This document shows, one piece after another, positions 1 to 5,018 of a stretch of 5,230 nt of DNA; the first letter of the stretch is position 1; each line of letters begins with the position of its first letter. The translations under genes were made by a program, and so were the position numbers. Source of the DNA: an uncultured Carnobacterium sp. (GTDB lineage: Bacteria > Bacillota > Bacilli > Lactobacillales > Aerococcaceae). The stretch spans positions 1 through 5,230 of the forward strand of contig CALALK010000189.1 of the NCBI GenBank assembly GCA_937923125.1. The letters are read 5' to 3'. The notes under the pieces were generated by a model. The model was given only the letters and a program-made list of their open reading frames with translations, did no database searches and was not told the DNA's origin.

Positions 1-629
1 TCGATACTCGCATGCAAGAATGGGCAAGCGAAGGTAAGACGGTTGTGACGGTTGTGAAAGACAATAGAATTGTTGGTTTGATGGCGTTTATGGACCTTCC
101 AAACGAAGCTTCAAAAGCAGTGCTGGATTACTTCAAGAGCCAACTTGTGCATACAACAATGATTACAGGGGACTCAAGAGAAACTGCTGAAATGATTGGT
201 ATGAAACTTGGCGTTCAAGAAGTAGTGGCAAATGTATTACCAGAAGAAAAATTAGAAAAGATTCAGTCTCAAAAAGAACGCTACGGATTAACAGCGATGG
301 TAGGGGACGGCGTGAATGATGCGCCAGCGCTTGCGACTGCTGATATCGGTATTGCGATGGGAAATGGGACAGATATTGCGATTGAAACAAGTGATATCGT
401 CATTATGAAAAACGACTTACAAAAGCTTGTGTCAGCTCATAAGATTAGTAAGAAATTACATCGTGTCATCTTAGAAAATATGATTTTTGCGATGTCAGTC
501 GTTGTATTACTGTTAGTCCTTAACTTCTTTGGATTAACAAATATCGGTTGGGGAGTTGTATTACATGAAGGAAGTACGATTTTAGTACTCTTAAATGGAT
601 TACGATTACTTGCACCAATAGAAGAATAA
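1..629 (+). CDS. P1B-4-type heavy-metal-exporting ATPase, C-terminal part (5' end outside window)
   Basis: This is the C-terminal third of a P-type ATPase that couples ATP hydrolysis to export of a transition metal across the cell membrane. The reading frame is open from base 3, so the start, metal-binding N-terminus, phosphorylated DKTG loop and first membrane helices lie upstream. Visible are the P-domain motifs ITGDS (162-176) and GDGVNDAPAL (303-332), then two hydrophobic helices at about 465-535 and 543-611. The last helix carries HEGST (564-578) followed by N..RLL. In P1B ATPases the HEG(G/S)T...N..R signature marks subgroup P1B-4, whose characterised members (PfeT, FrvA, PmtA, CoaT, CzcP) export Fe2+, Co2+ or Zn2+. 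Cd/Zn exporters of the CadA/ZntA group have a DxG motif there instead. Iron or cobalt efflux is therefore more likely than cadmium resistance, but this is inference. The SPC motif that would confirm the subgroup is outside the window. Confidence 0.93.
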   Translation, partial: DTRMQEWASEGKTVVTVVKDNRIVGLMAFMDLPNEASKAVLDYFKSQLVHTTMITGDSRETAEMIGMKLGVQEVVANVLPEEKLEKIQSQKERYGLTAMVGDGVNDAPALATADIGIAMGNGTDIAIETSDIVIMKNDLQKLVSAHKISKKLHRVILENMIFAMSVVVLLLVLNFFGLTNIGWGVVLHEGSTILVLLNGLRLLAPIEE

Positions 630-632
630 ATG

Positions 633-685
633 AAAAAGCAGAACAAGGACGCAGAGAAATAAGATTGTCCAAGTTCTGCTTTTTT
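633..685. terminator. Bidirectional rho-independent terminator between converging genes
   Basis: GCAGAAC (638-644) pairs with GTTCTGC (673-679). The stem extends outward through A633-637/T680-684 and, after an AA/AA internal mismatch, inward through GGAC (647-650)/GTCC (667-670), leaving a loop of about 16 nt. The T run on the + strand follows the stem, and the A run at 633-637 gives a T run on the - strand. It lies 3 nt after the ATPase stop and about 10 nt after the stop of the converging gene, so it can serve both. Confidence 0.85.
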
Positions 686-695
686 GCACTTGTAA

Positions 696-971
696 TCACG
701 CTTGATCAAAACAAACGCGGTATGAATCGCCGGTTGGAATAAGTTCTAGCGGAACATTTGTCCGATAAATACTATATTCAGGGAATTGCTCTAAAAACAT
801 TACGAAGTTATTCGGGTAAATACTCAACATCTTCGTAAAAACATTATCTTGATCAATGATGACCGTTTTAATCTCACTGACATCTTTTACCCAAGGTGTC
901 TCCACGTGGAAATAACTTCCCGGTGCAATATGGTACTCATATTTTAAAATTGTGATTGATTGGTCTAACAT
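696..971 (-). CDS. Conserved-looking small protein of unknown function (91 aa)
   Basis: I do not recognise this family. The start is placed at 971 because a GGAGGG ribosome binding site sits 6 nt upstream and a well-formed promoter lies just before that. A longer in-frame version from 1049 would begin upstream of the promoter. The product is about 91 residues, starts MLDQSITILKYEYHI, ends GDSYRVCFDQA, has no signal peptide or membrane helix, and has an alternating hydrophobic pattern that suggests mostly beta strands. It has one cysteine, near the C-terminus. It is transcribed towards the metal ATPase and shares its terminator, so the two are not in an operon. The good RBS, promoter and terminator make it a real gene. 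A link to metal handling would be a guess. Confidence 0.72.
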   Translation of the reverse strand: MLDQSITILKYEYHIAPGSYFHVETPWVKDVSEIKTVIIDQDNVFTKMLSIYPNNFVMFLEQFPEYSIYRTNVPLELIPTGDSYRVCFDQA

Positions 972-977
972 CAAAAT

Positions 978-983
978 CCCTCC
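978..983 (-). promoter_or_regulatory. Ribosome binding site that sets the start at 971
   Basis: On the - strand this reads GGAGGG, 6 nt before the ATG at 971-969. No comparable site precedes the upstream in-frame ATG at 1049, so it decides the start of the 91-residue protein. Confidence 0.8.
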
Positions 984-998
984 ATTCATTACATCTAA

Positions 999-1027
999 AG
1001 TATAGTTGAAATGAATGCGTTTTACAA
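999..1027 (-). promoter_or_regulatory. Sigma-A-type promoter for the 91-aa protein gene
   Basis: On the - strand, TTGTAA (-35, bases 1027-1022) and TATACT (-10, bases 1004-999) are separated by exactly 17 nt. The predicted start site falls near 992, giving a leader of about 20 nt with the GGAGGG ribosome binding site. The -35 box overlaps an imperfect dyad, ACAaATATaTGT (1024-1035), which could be an operator. Confidence 0.65.
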
Positions 1028-1049
1028 ATATATGTTCACGGATGAGCAA

Positions 1050-1148
1050 AAACTCCCAGAAAAATCGATGAAAAACAAGTTTACAGTATAAAAGCCGTCA
1101 TTTTTTCATAAAAGAAAAGCCTTTAAATCAGAAAATTAGTAAATCTAG
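1050..1148. other. AT-rich divergent intergenic region
   Basis: Between the promoter of the - strand gene and that of the HTH-DUF2187 gene lies about 100 nt of AT-rich sequence. It holds a short direct repeat of AAAGCC (1091-1096 and 1117-1122 as AAAGCC) and a weak inverted TTTTC/GAAAA pair (1103-1107/1114-1118), but no convincing gene, RNA or riboswitch. Confidence 0.4.
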
Positions 1149-1177
1149 CCCACAGAAAGTACAATTTGTGATATAAT
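1149..1177 (+). promoter_or_regulatory. Extended -10 promoter for the HTH-DUF2187 gene
   Basis: TGaTATAAT (1169-1177) is a full extended -10 element with a perfect TATAAT. The -35 region at 17-nt spacing is CCCACA (1149-1154), a poor match, as is common for extended -10 promoters. The start site would be near 1184, leaving a leader of about 50 nt, longer than those of the next two transcription units. Confidence 0.65.
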
Positions 1178-1234
1178 AAATTTGATGAGTGTGTAGTGTA
1201 GGATTTTGGCCAGGCGTGAAAAGAGGCGAAAGCA

Positions 1235-1579
1235 ATGGCGAAACGTGTCACGAAAGATGTCAAGAGTACTGTTGAAACGGAACTTCGAAAAGGAACGAGC
1301 AAATCGAGAATTGCGCATTTGTTAGGGGTCTCCTATGATGAAGGTGTTCGTATTATTCTGCAAGTGAAAGAATCGATTCGTCCGGAAGTCGGCAATCGCA
1401 TTCGATTTACTTTTAGAGAACAAGAAATGATTGGGATTATCTATAAATTATTGGCGAATAGTGCCATCGTTGTGATTGATTGGAATGCATCCAATACATG
1501 CATGAAAGATATTTGTGAATCGCGGACGGTTGTTAATTTCAAAGATATTGTAGAATTTTTACCATTAGAGGAAGAATAA
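1235..1579 (+). CDS. HTH-like segment fused to a DUF2187 (YkvS-like) domain
   Basis: This 114-residue protein has two parts. Residues about 12-45 (ETELRKGTSKSRIAHLLGVS onward) look like a compact helix-turn-helix of the resolvase/sigma-like kind, with the pattern G-T-S-K-S-x-I-A-x-L-L-G-V-S. Residues about 51-108 match DUF2187, the family of Bacillus subtilis YkvS: EVGNRIRF, a short beta strand ending IGII, SAIVVIDW, then the family hallmark SRTVVNFKDI. DUF2187 proteins are usually about 60 residues of small beta-barrel with no known role, so the extra N-terminal half is notable. The start has GAGG (1223-1226) 8 nt upstream. The gene has its own promoter and terminator and so is probably a single-gene unit. 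A role as a nucleic-acid-binding regulator is inferred from the HTH-like segment only. Confidence 0.8.
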   Translation: MAKRVTKDVKSTVETELRKGTSKSRIAHLLGVSYDEGVRIILQVKESIRPEVGNRIRFTFREQEMIGIIYKLLANSAIVVIDWNASNTCMKDICESRTVVNFKDIVEFLPLEEE

Positions 1580-1585
1580 AGGTTA

Positions 1586-1616
1586 GGTTCATGACGGATT
1601 GTCATGAGCCTTTTTT
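1586..1616 (+). terminator. Rho-independent terminator after the HTH-DUF2187 gene
   Basis: GGTTCATGAC (1586-1595) pairs with GTCATGAGCC (1601-1610) over 10 bp with one G-U pair, around a 5-nt loop, followed by TTTTTT. It begins 7 nt after the stop codon and separates this gene from the next. Confidence 0.92.
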
Positions 1617-1626
1617 ATTTGTGTGC

Positions 1627-1655
1627 TTTCTAATTGCCCGCCTTTAAAGTATAAT
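1627..1655 (+). promoter_or_regulatory. Promoter for the 297-aa protein gene
   Basis: TATAAT (1650-1655) is a perfect -10 box. TTTCTA at 1627-1632 gives a 17-nt spacer but only a 3/6 match to the -35 consensus. The start site would be near 1662, giving a leader of about 22 nt that includes the AGAGGAG ribosome binding site (1671-1677). The stretch from the -10 box onward resembles the one in front of the cold-shock gene. Confidence 0.6.
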
Positions 1656-1683
1656 AGAAAGGTATAAGACAGAGGAGAAGTTT

Positions 1684-2577
1684 ATGAGCGAGGAAAAGAA
1701 ACAACTAGACGTACTTTCAGAAGAAGAATTCGAAACATTTGTGGAGAATGCGATCGATGCCTTCGAAGAAAAAGTTCAGAATAATGATTATTTAGAAGAT
1801 ATTGAAGCCTTTTACCAATTGCTTGAAAAAGCCAATCGTTGGGATGACCTTACCTATTATATTGAAGAGGATCAACTAAAATTACCGACGGAAGCTAGCT
1901 ACTGGATGTGGAAGATTAAAGTAGCGATTCACAATGATCAATTTGAGCAAGTGGAAGCATGGCTTTCTCATGAAGTTGTAGTATCTGCTTTAGGAATGGA
2001 TAAGGTACTTGAGTGTACATTGTTGTGTGAAAAAGAGAAAAATCGCTTCACGCAAGAAGAAGTCGATAAACTCCAAAAAATGAGTGCACGATTGAAAAAA
2101 GACGAGCCATTGACCGAAGAGCAGAATGACTATATGGCAACAACTTTGATGTTGATGCAAACACCATTGAAATGGACCGTTATCGAAGCCTTTCTGATGA
2201 GCCCTTTGACACAACTGTTTTGGAAAGGGTTCTTAATCGAATGTTGGTTAACGGATGGGAAGACTGCAAAGATTCGATACTATGATGCGTTTAGCGAAAA
2301 GGTGGTCGAAGTCGATAAATCAGAAGCGGTTTCGGTCTATGATCATCCAGTATTTGTAGAAATTGAACGGCTGATTGATACGCAAAACGCTTTGGAAGAA
2401 GAGATGAAAGAACTGTTATTGCAAAAGGCTCAATCAGATTTTCTTCGCGTTAGTCCATTTGTGGACCGTTATTTCAGTGATGGAGCTGAGTGGCTAGAGG
2501 TACAGCTACAACGAGAGAATTTATTATTAAGCTTGTACGAAAATGATGAAACATTTATTCGTCATTTGAAGGCTTAG
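1684..2577 (+). CDS. Acidic helical protein of unknown function, possibly TPR-like
   Basis: A cytosolic protein of 297 residues with no signal peptide or membrane segment. The start is well supported: AGAGGAG lies 6 nt upstream and a TATAAT promoter just before it. The N-terminal 140 residues are strongly acidic and helical, with a repeat-like spacing of aromatic and leucine residues (IEAFYQLLEKANRWDDLTYYI, about 40-60; MWKIKVAIHNDQFEQVEAWL, about 75-94) that resembles TPR-type helical hairpins. A central part (about 145-225) has the pattern MQTPLKWTVIEAFLM, then a beta-rich stretch (TAKIRYYDAFSEKVVEVD) and VYDHPVF. The C-terminus is helical again. The layout recalls TPR-like bacillar proteins such as YsoA, but I cannot assign a family with confidence. 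It is probably monocistronic or reads through into the cold-shock gene, since no terminator hairpin was seen between 2578 and 2638. Confidence 0.8.
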   Translation: MSEEKKQLDVLSEEEFETFVENAIDAFEEKVQNNDYLEDIEAFYQLLEKANRWDDLTYYIEEDQLKLPTEASYWMWKIKVAIHNDQFEQVEAWLSHEVVVSALGMDKVLECTLLCEKEKNRFTQEEVDKLQKMSARLKKDEPLTEEQNDYMATTLMLMQTPLKWTVIEAFLMSPLTQLFWKGFLIECWLTDGKTAKIRYYDAFSEKVVEVDKSEAVSVYDHPVFVEIERLIDTQNALEEEMKELLLQKAQSDFLRVSPFVDRYFSDGAEWLEVQLQRENLLLSLYENDETFIRHLKA

Positions 2578-2603
2578 TACCTGTTCAAATAGAGAGAAAA
2601 CAG

Positions 2604-2609
2604 TATAAT
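2604..2609 (+). promoter_or_regulatory. -10 box of the promoter before the cold-shock gene
   Basis: TATAAT at 2604-2609 is a perfect -10 hexamer. The corresponding -35 position (2581-2586, CTGTTC) is a poor match, so strength may depend on another factor, or the gene is partly expressed by read-through. The start site would be near 2616, leaving a leader of only about 23 nt, far shorter than the long thermosensing leader of Escherichia coli cspA. Confidence 0.55.
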
Positions 2610-2638
2610 AAAGGTATATGAAATAAGGAGGGGTATAC

Positions 2639-2848
2639 ATGGAAAATGGAGTTGTAAAATGGTTTAACAACGAAAAAGGGTATGGGTTTATTCGAAATAC
2701 AAAAACCGATGAAGATATTTTTGTTCATTTTACTGGAATTGTTGGAGATGGATTCAAATCGTTGAAGGAAGGACAAAAGGTCACTTTCGAAATTACACAG
2801 GGAGCACATGGAGTTCAAGCGACGCATGTGGAAACAGTTGTTGAATGA
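2639..2848 (+). CDS. Cold-shock domain protein (Csp family)
   Basis: A complete single-domain cold-shock protein of 69 residues, the usual family length (65-70). These small OB-fold proteins bind single-stranded RNA and DNA in the cytoplasm and act as RNA chaperones, often during cold or growth-phase adaptation. Both RNA-binding motifs are intact: RNP1 KGYGFI (residues 13-18) and RNP2 DIFVHF (26-31), preceded by the conserved VKWFN (6-10) and followed by [16 protein letters not shown]. The usual S-A-I after RNP2 is T-G-I here. A strong AAGGAGG (2625-2631) lies 7 nt before the ATG. The stop codon overlaps the start of the RNase H gene (ATGA), so the two are probably co-translated. Several csp paralogues are common in such genomes, so I give no letter to the gene name. 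Confidence 0.96.
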   Translation: MENGVVKWFNNEKGYGFIRNTKTDEDIFVHFTGIVGDGFKSLKEGQKVTFEITQGAHGVQATHVETVVE

Positions 2849-3240
2849 TTAAAGTGTATACAGATGCTGCTGTCAATGGTAATCCAGGAGATGTGGGACT
2901 GGGAATCCTTGTCTTGAAAGATGGAGAGCAAAAACCGTTTAAAATTCCTCTTGAAGAGAAGATGGATAATCACTTAGCGGAATTTACCGCCATTCATTGG
3001 GCATTGGAGTGGTTACTTAAGGAAGGTATGCAAGAAGAGTTGATTTTTATGCATACCGATTCAAAAGTTGCTGCAGATGCGATTGCGAAAAATTATACGA
3101 AAAAAGAAGCCAATCGACTCGTTCTTAAAGAAATTCACCAAAAACTAAAACACTTTCCGCAATTGTTTGTGAAGTGGATTCCTGAAAGTGAAAATAGAGG
3201 AGCAGATCAATTGGCAAGACAAGCCTTGCAACAAAAGTAA
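2845..3240 (+). CDS. Ribonuclease HI family protein
   Basis: A 131-residue RNase H-fold protein. Family enzymes cleave the RNA strand of RNA-DNA hybrids using two metal ions held by four acidic residues, and all four are present: D7 in VYTDAA, E46 in HLAEFTA, D72 in MHTDSK and D121 in RGADQLAR. It is shorter than E. coli RNase HI (155 residues), lacks the basic protrusion, and in place of the G-H-x-G-H loop with the catalytic-assist histidine it has [11 protein letters not shown]. This resembles the RVT_3/YpdQ-like branch found in Bacilli. Activity is likely but may differ from classic RnhA. The start ATG overlaps the csp stop by 4 nt and has no strong ribosome binding site of its own, which suggests translational coupling to csp. 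Confidence 0.92.
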   Translation: MIKVYTDAAVNGNPGDVGLGILVLKDGEQKPFKIPLEEKMDNHLAEFTAIHWALEWLLKEGMQEELIFMHTDSKVAADAIAKNYTKKEANRLVLKEIHQKLKHFPQLFVKWIPESENRGADQLARQALQQK

Positions 3241-3264
3241 GGTAATCATTAAGGAGAAATTTGA

Positions 3265-3531
3265 ATGAATGAATTAACGCTGTATTATAGTAGTTTATGT
3301 CCAGATACTGTGCCATTTAAAGCGGCTATGGAAAGACTGGGTGTAACAGCACGTGAAGTAGATATTACTGCGAGCATGAGAAACTTAAAAGAATTCTTGA
3401 GATTACGAGATACTAAAGAAGTATTTGTTCCTCGTAAAGAACAAGGAATGGTGGGGATTCCGTGTCTAGTTACGAATGATGGAGAGTACTTATTTGAAGT
3501 GAGCGAACTTGAAGAAAGGTTTGCTAAGTAG
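3265..3531 (+). CDS. Glutaredoxin-like protein with CPDT site
   Basis: An 88-residue thioredoxin-fold protein of glutaredoxin size. It begins with a beta strand and then SSLCPDT (residues 9-15) where glutaredoxins have CPYC. A helix and the VDIT strand follow, then VGIPCLV (63-69), with the cis-proline P66 typical of the fold, and a GEYLFEVSEL end. Only the first cysteine of the CxxC pair is present; a second cysteine (C67) follows the cis-proline. A classic dithiol mechanism is therefore not possible at C12, and a monothiol glutathione- or bacillithiol-linked activity, or a binding role, is more likely (inference). AAGGAG (3251-3256) is 8 nt before the ATG. It lies 24 nt after the RNase H gene and overlaps the next gene by 1 nt, in the same operon. 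Confidence 0.82.
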   Translation: MNELTLYYSSLCPDTVPFKAAMERLGVTAREVDITASMRNLKEFLRLRDTKEVFVPRKEQGMVGIPCLVTNDGEYLFEVSELEERFAK

Positions 3532-3812
3532 TGGAGTTATTTAAAAGCAATAGTATTCTAATCTACTTTTTGGGAATCAATGGATTGTTACTGGTTTTAA
3601 TGGGGATTGATAAGCTTTGCGCAGTCTTTAAACAGTGGCGTATTCCAGAGAACACACTTCTTGGGATTGGTCTATTTGGTGGAGGTTTTGGTGGACTACT
3701 TGGGTTAGTCATTTTTAATCACAAAAAACGTAAACACTATTTTATTTGGACATTCGTATTGAATATTGCGATATGGATAATCCTTTATTATAGTTTATGG
3801 CTTAGAAAGTAG
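3531..3812 (+). CDS. DUF1294 family membrane protein (YsdA-like)
   Basis: A 93-residue integral membrane protein of unknown function, the normal length for DUF1294. Three hydrophobic segments lie at about 8-26, 43-62 and 70-90. Between and beside them are the family's conserved residues: DK (27-28), WRIPE (36-40), GGGFGG (50-55) and a basic HKKRKHYF (64-71). I chose the GTG at 3531 because it shares its first base with the last base of the upstream stop codon and gives the full family N-terminus; AAAGG (3515-3519) lies 11 nt upstream. Translation is probably coupled to the glutaredoxin-like gene. No substrate or partner is known for the family. Confidence 0.85.
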   Translation: MELFKSNSILIYFLGINGLLLVLMGIDKLCAVFKQWRIPENTLLGIGLFGGGFGGLLGLVIFNHKKRKHYFIWTFVLNIAIWIILYYSLWLRK

Positions 3813-3817
3813 GACTC

Positions 3818-4477
3818 ATGGAGAAACAAGAACGATTTTATTTTGATATTTGGATTGCGCTCCTCAGTACATTGGCGGGGATGGTAAATGTAGTAACGCT
3901 ATTACTATTTTTAACACCAACAACGCACTTTACTGGGAACATTACGCAATTTGTTATAGCCTTTAATGAAGGTAAATTGGGGACAATGATCCATTTACTA
4001 GGGATGATTCTTTGCTTTTCTGGGGGAGGCGTCTTTTCTGGATTCCTATTTTCGAAGAAAACATTTGAACCAACCAAACGATATGGCGTATTATTAATGA
4101 TGTTTGGAAGTGTGATGCTTCTATTATTTCTGTTTGGATTACGCGATGAGAAATGGCTATATTTCTTTTCGTTTGTCGTCGGAACACAAAATGGGATGTT
4201 TATTTTCTATCATGGAATTATCGTTCGAACATCTCACTTTACGGGATATTTAACGGATATTGGAGTGGTTCTTGGACGGTTGATGCGTGGTCAAATCAAA
4301 GACCGTTGGAAAGTGCTCTTTTATTTCACGAGCATGCTCTTTTTCGGAATTGGTGTCACGGTTTCATACCAGCTATTTCAATCCTTTGGGGCAGCAACCA
4401 TTATCGCTGTAGGAATAGGATATATTCTAGTGGGATTGTATTATTTTAGTTTCCGTAAAGCATTTTTTCATAAATAG
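3818..4477 (+). CDS. DUF1275 (YoaK-like) membrane protein
   Basis: A polytopic membrane protein of 219 residues with about six hydrophobic segments, the usual size of the DUF1275 family. The family hallmark appears twice: HFTGNIT (residues 37-43) in the N-terminal half and, after VGTQNGMFIFYHG, RTSHFTGYLTDIGVVLG (137-153) in the second half, suggesting an internally duplicated structure. DUF1275 proteins are predicted transporters or membrane enzymes without an established substrate. The usual acidic residue and longer loop near the first TGN motif are reduced here. The start lies 5 nt after the upstream stop, with only a weak AGGA (3811-3814), so coupling to the DUF1294 gene is likely. The hydrophobic sequence runs through to the basic tail SFRKAFFHK. 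Confidence 0.88.
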   Translation: MEKQERFYFDIWIALLSTLAGMVNVVTLLLFLTPTTHFTGNITQFVIAFNEGKLGTMIHLLGMILCFSGGGVFSGFLFSKKTFEPTKRYGVLLMMFGSVMLLLFLFGLRDEKWLYFFSFVVGTQNGMFIFYHGIIVRTSHFTGYLTDIGVVLGRLMRGQIKDRWKVLFYFTSMLFFGIGVTVSYQLFQSFGAATIIAVGIGYILVGLYYFSFRKAFFHK

Positions 4478-4487
4478 GAGGAAAACA

Positions 4488-5009
4488 ATGAAAGCTTTAG
4501 TTGTAGTAGATATGCAAAATGATTTTGTCGATGGAGTACTTGGTTCAAAAGAAGCGGTGGCGATTATCGACCATGCAGTAGAAGTCATCGAAAATTTCGA
4601 TGGAAAGGTATTTTATACACTGGATACACATGGGGAAGATTATCTCGACACAGAAGAAGGACGTAACTTACCAGTAGTCCACTGTGTGAAAGGATCAAAA
4701 GGATGGGAGTTAAATCCACAAATCCAAAAGGCGTTAGAAAAACGCCATGCAAAAGGAATTGAAAAGCCAACATTCGGATCAGAAAAATTAATGGATCTCA
4801 TTCAAAAAGAAGTTCCAGATTTAGAAAGTATTACGTTAATTGGAATTTGTACAGATATTTGTGTGATTAGCAATGCACTGCTTGCTAAAGCGCATTTTGT
4901 CAATGTGCCAGTGAGTGTCATTGCGAGTGCTTGTGCAGGTGTGACTCCAGCATCACACGATAATGCTTTGAGTGCCATGAAGATGTGTCATATCGAAGTG
5001 GTTGAATAG
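4488..5009 (+). CDS. Isochorismatase-family cysteine hydrolase, nicotinamidase-like
   Basis: A soluble 173-residue member of the isochorismatase/nicotinamidase fold. Relatives such as PncA hydrolyse nicotinamide to nicotinate and ammonia for NAD recycling. The catalytic triad is complete: D8 in VVVDMQNDF, K93 in IEKPTFGS and the nucleophile C125 in ICTDICVISNAL. Two PncA metal ligands have counterparts, D46 and H48 in DTH, and H65 in HCVKGSKGWEL matches the conserved HC motif. The further histidine found in PncA after the DxH motif is not evident; residues DYLDTEEG stand there. Nicotinamidase is the best guess, with another small amide as the alternative. AGGAGG (4476-4481) overlaps the upstream stop and lies 6 nt before the ATG, so it sits directly behind the DUF1275 gene in the operon. 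Confidence 0.88.
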   Translation: MKALVVVDMQNDFVDGVLGSKEAVAIIDHAVEVIENFDGKVFYTLDTHGEDYLDTEEGRNLPVVHCVKGSKGWELNPQIQKALEKRHAKGIEKPTFGSEKLMDLIQKEVPDLESITLIGICTDICVISNALLAKAHFVNVPVSVIASACAGVTPASHDNALSAMKMCHIEVVE

Positions 5010-5018
5010 GAGGAAGCT

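Noticed and set aside
163..390. Open frame of 75 codons on the - strand
   Set aside because: It lies fully inside the metal ATPase gene, opposite its conserved GDGVNDAP motif; low-complexity product and no ribosome binding site.
437..709. Open frame of 90 codons on the - strand
   Set aside because: It crosses the terminator hairpin and runs antisense to the ATPase membrane helices; no family features.
696..1049. Longer version of the - strand gene starting at 1049 (117 residues)
   Set aside because: The extra 26 residues would be encoded across the predicted promoter (999-1027), have no ribosome binding site, and the ATG at 971 has GGAGGG at ideal spacing.
1091..1122. AAAGCC direct repeat in the divergent region, considered as an operator or a terminator
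   Set aside because: Too short and not arranged as a stem; there is no T tract in the right place and no known operator match.
2578..2638. Possible terminator between the 297-aa gene and csp
   Set aside because: No inverted repeat with a T tract could be found in these 61 nt, so read-through remains possible.
2585..2827. Open frame of 80 codons on the - strand
   Set aside because: Antisense to the cold-shock gene, which has intact RNP motifs; its product is a shadow of that gene.
4153..4449. Open frame of 98 codons on the + strand
   Set aside because: It is an alternative frame inside the DUF1275 gene, whose frame carries the conserved HFTG motifs and hydrophobic helices.
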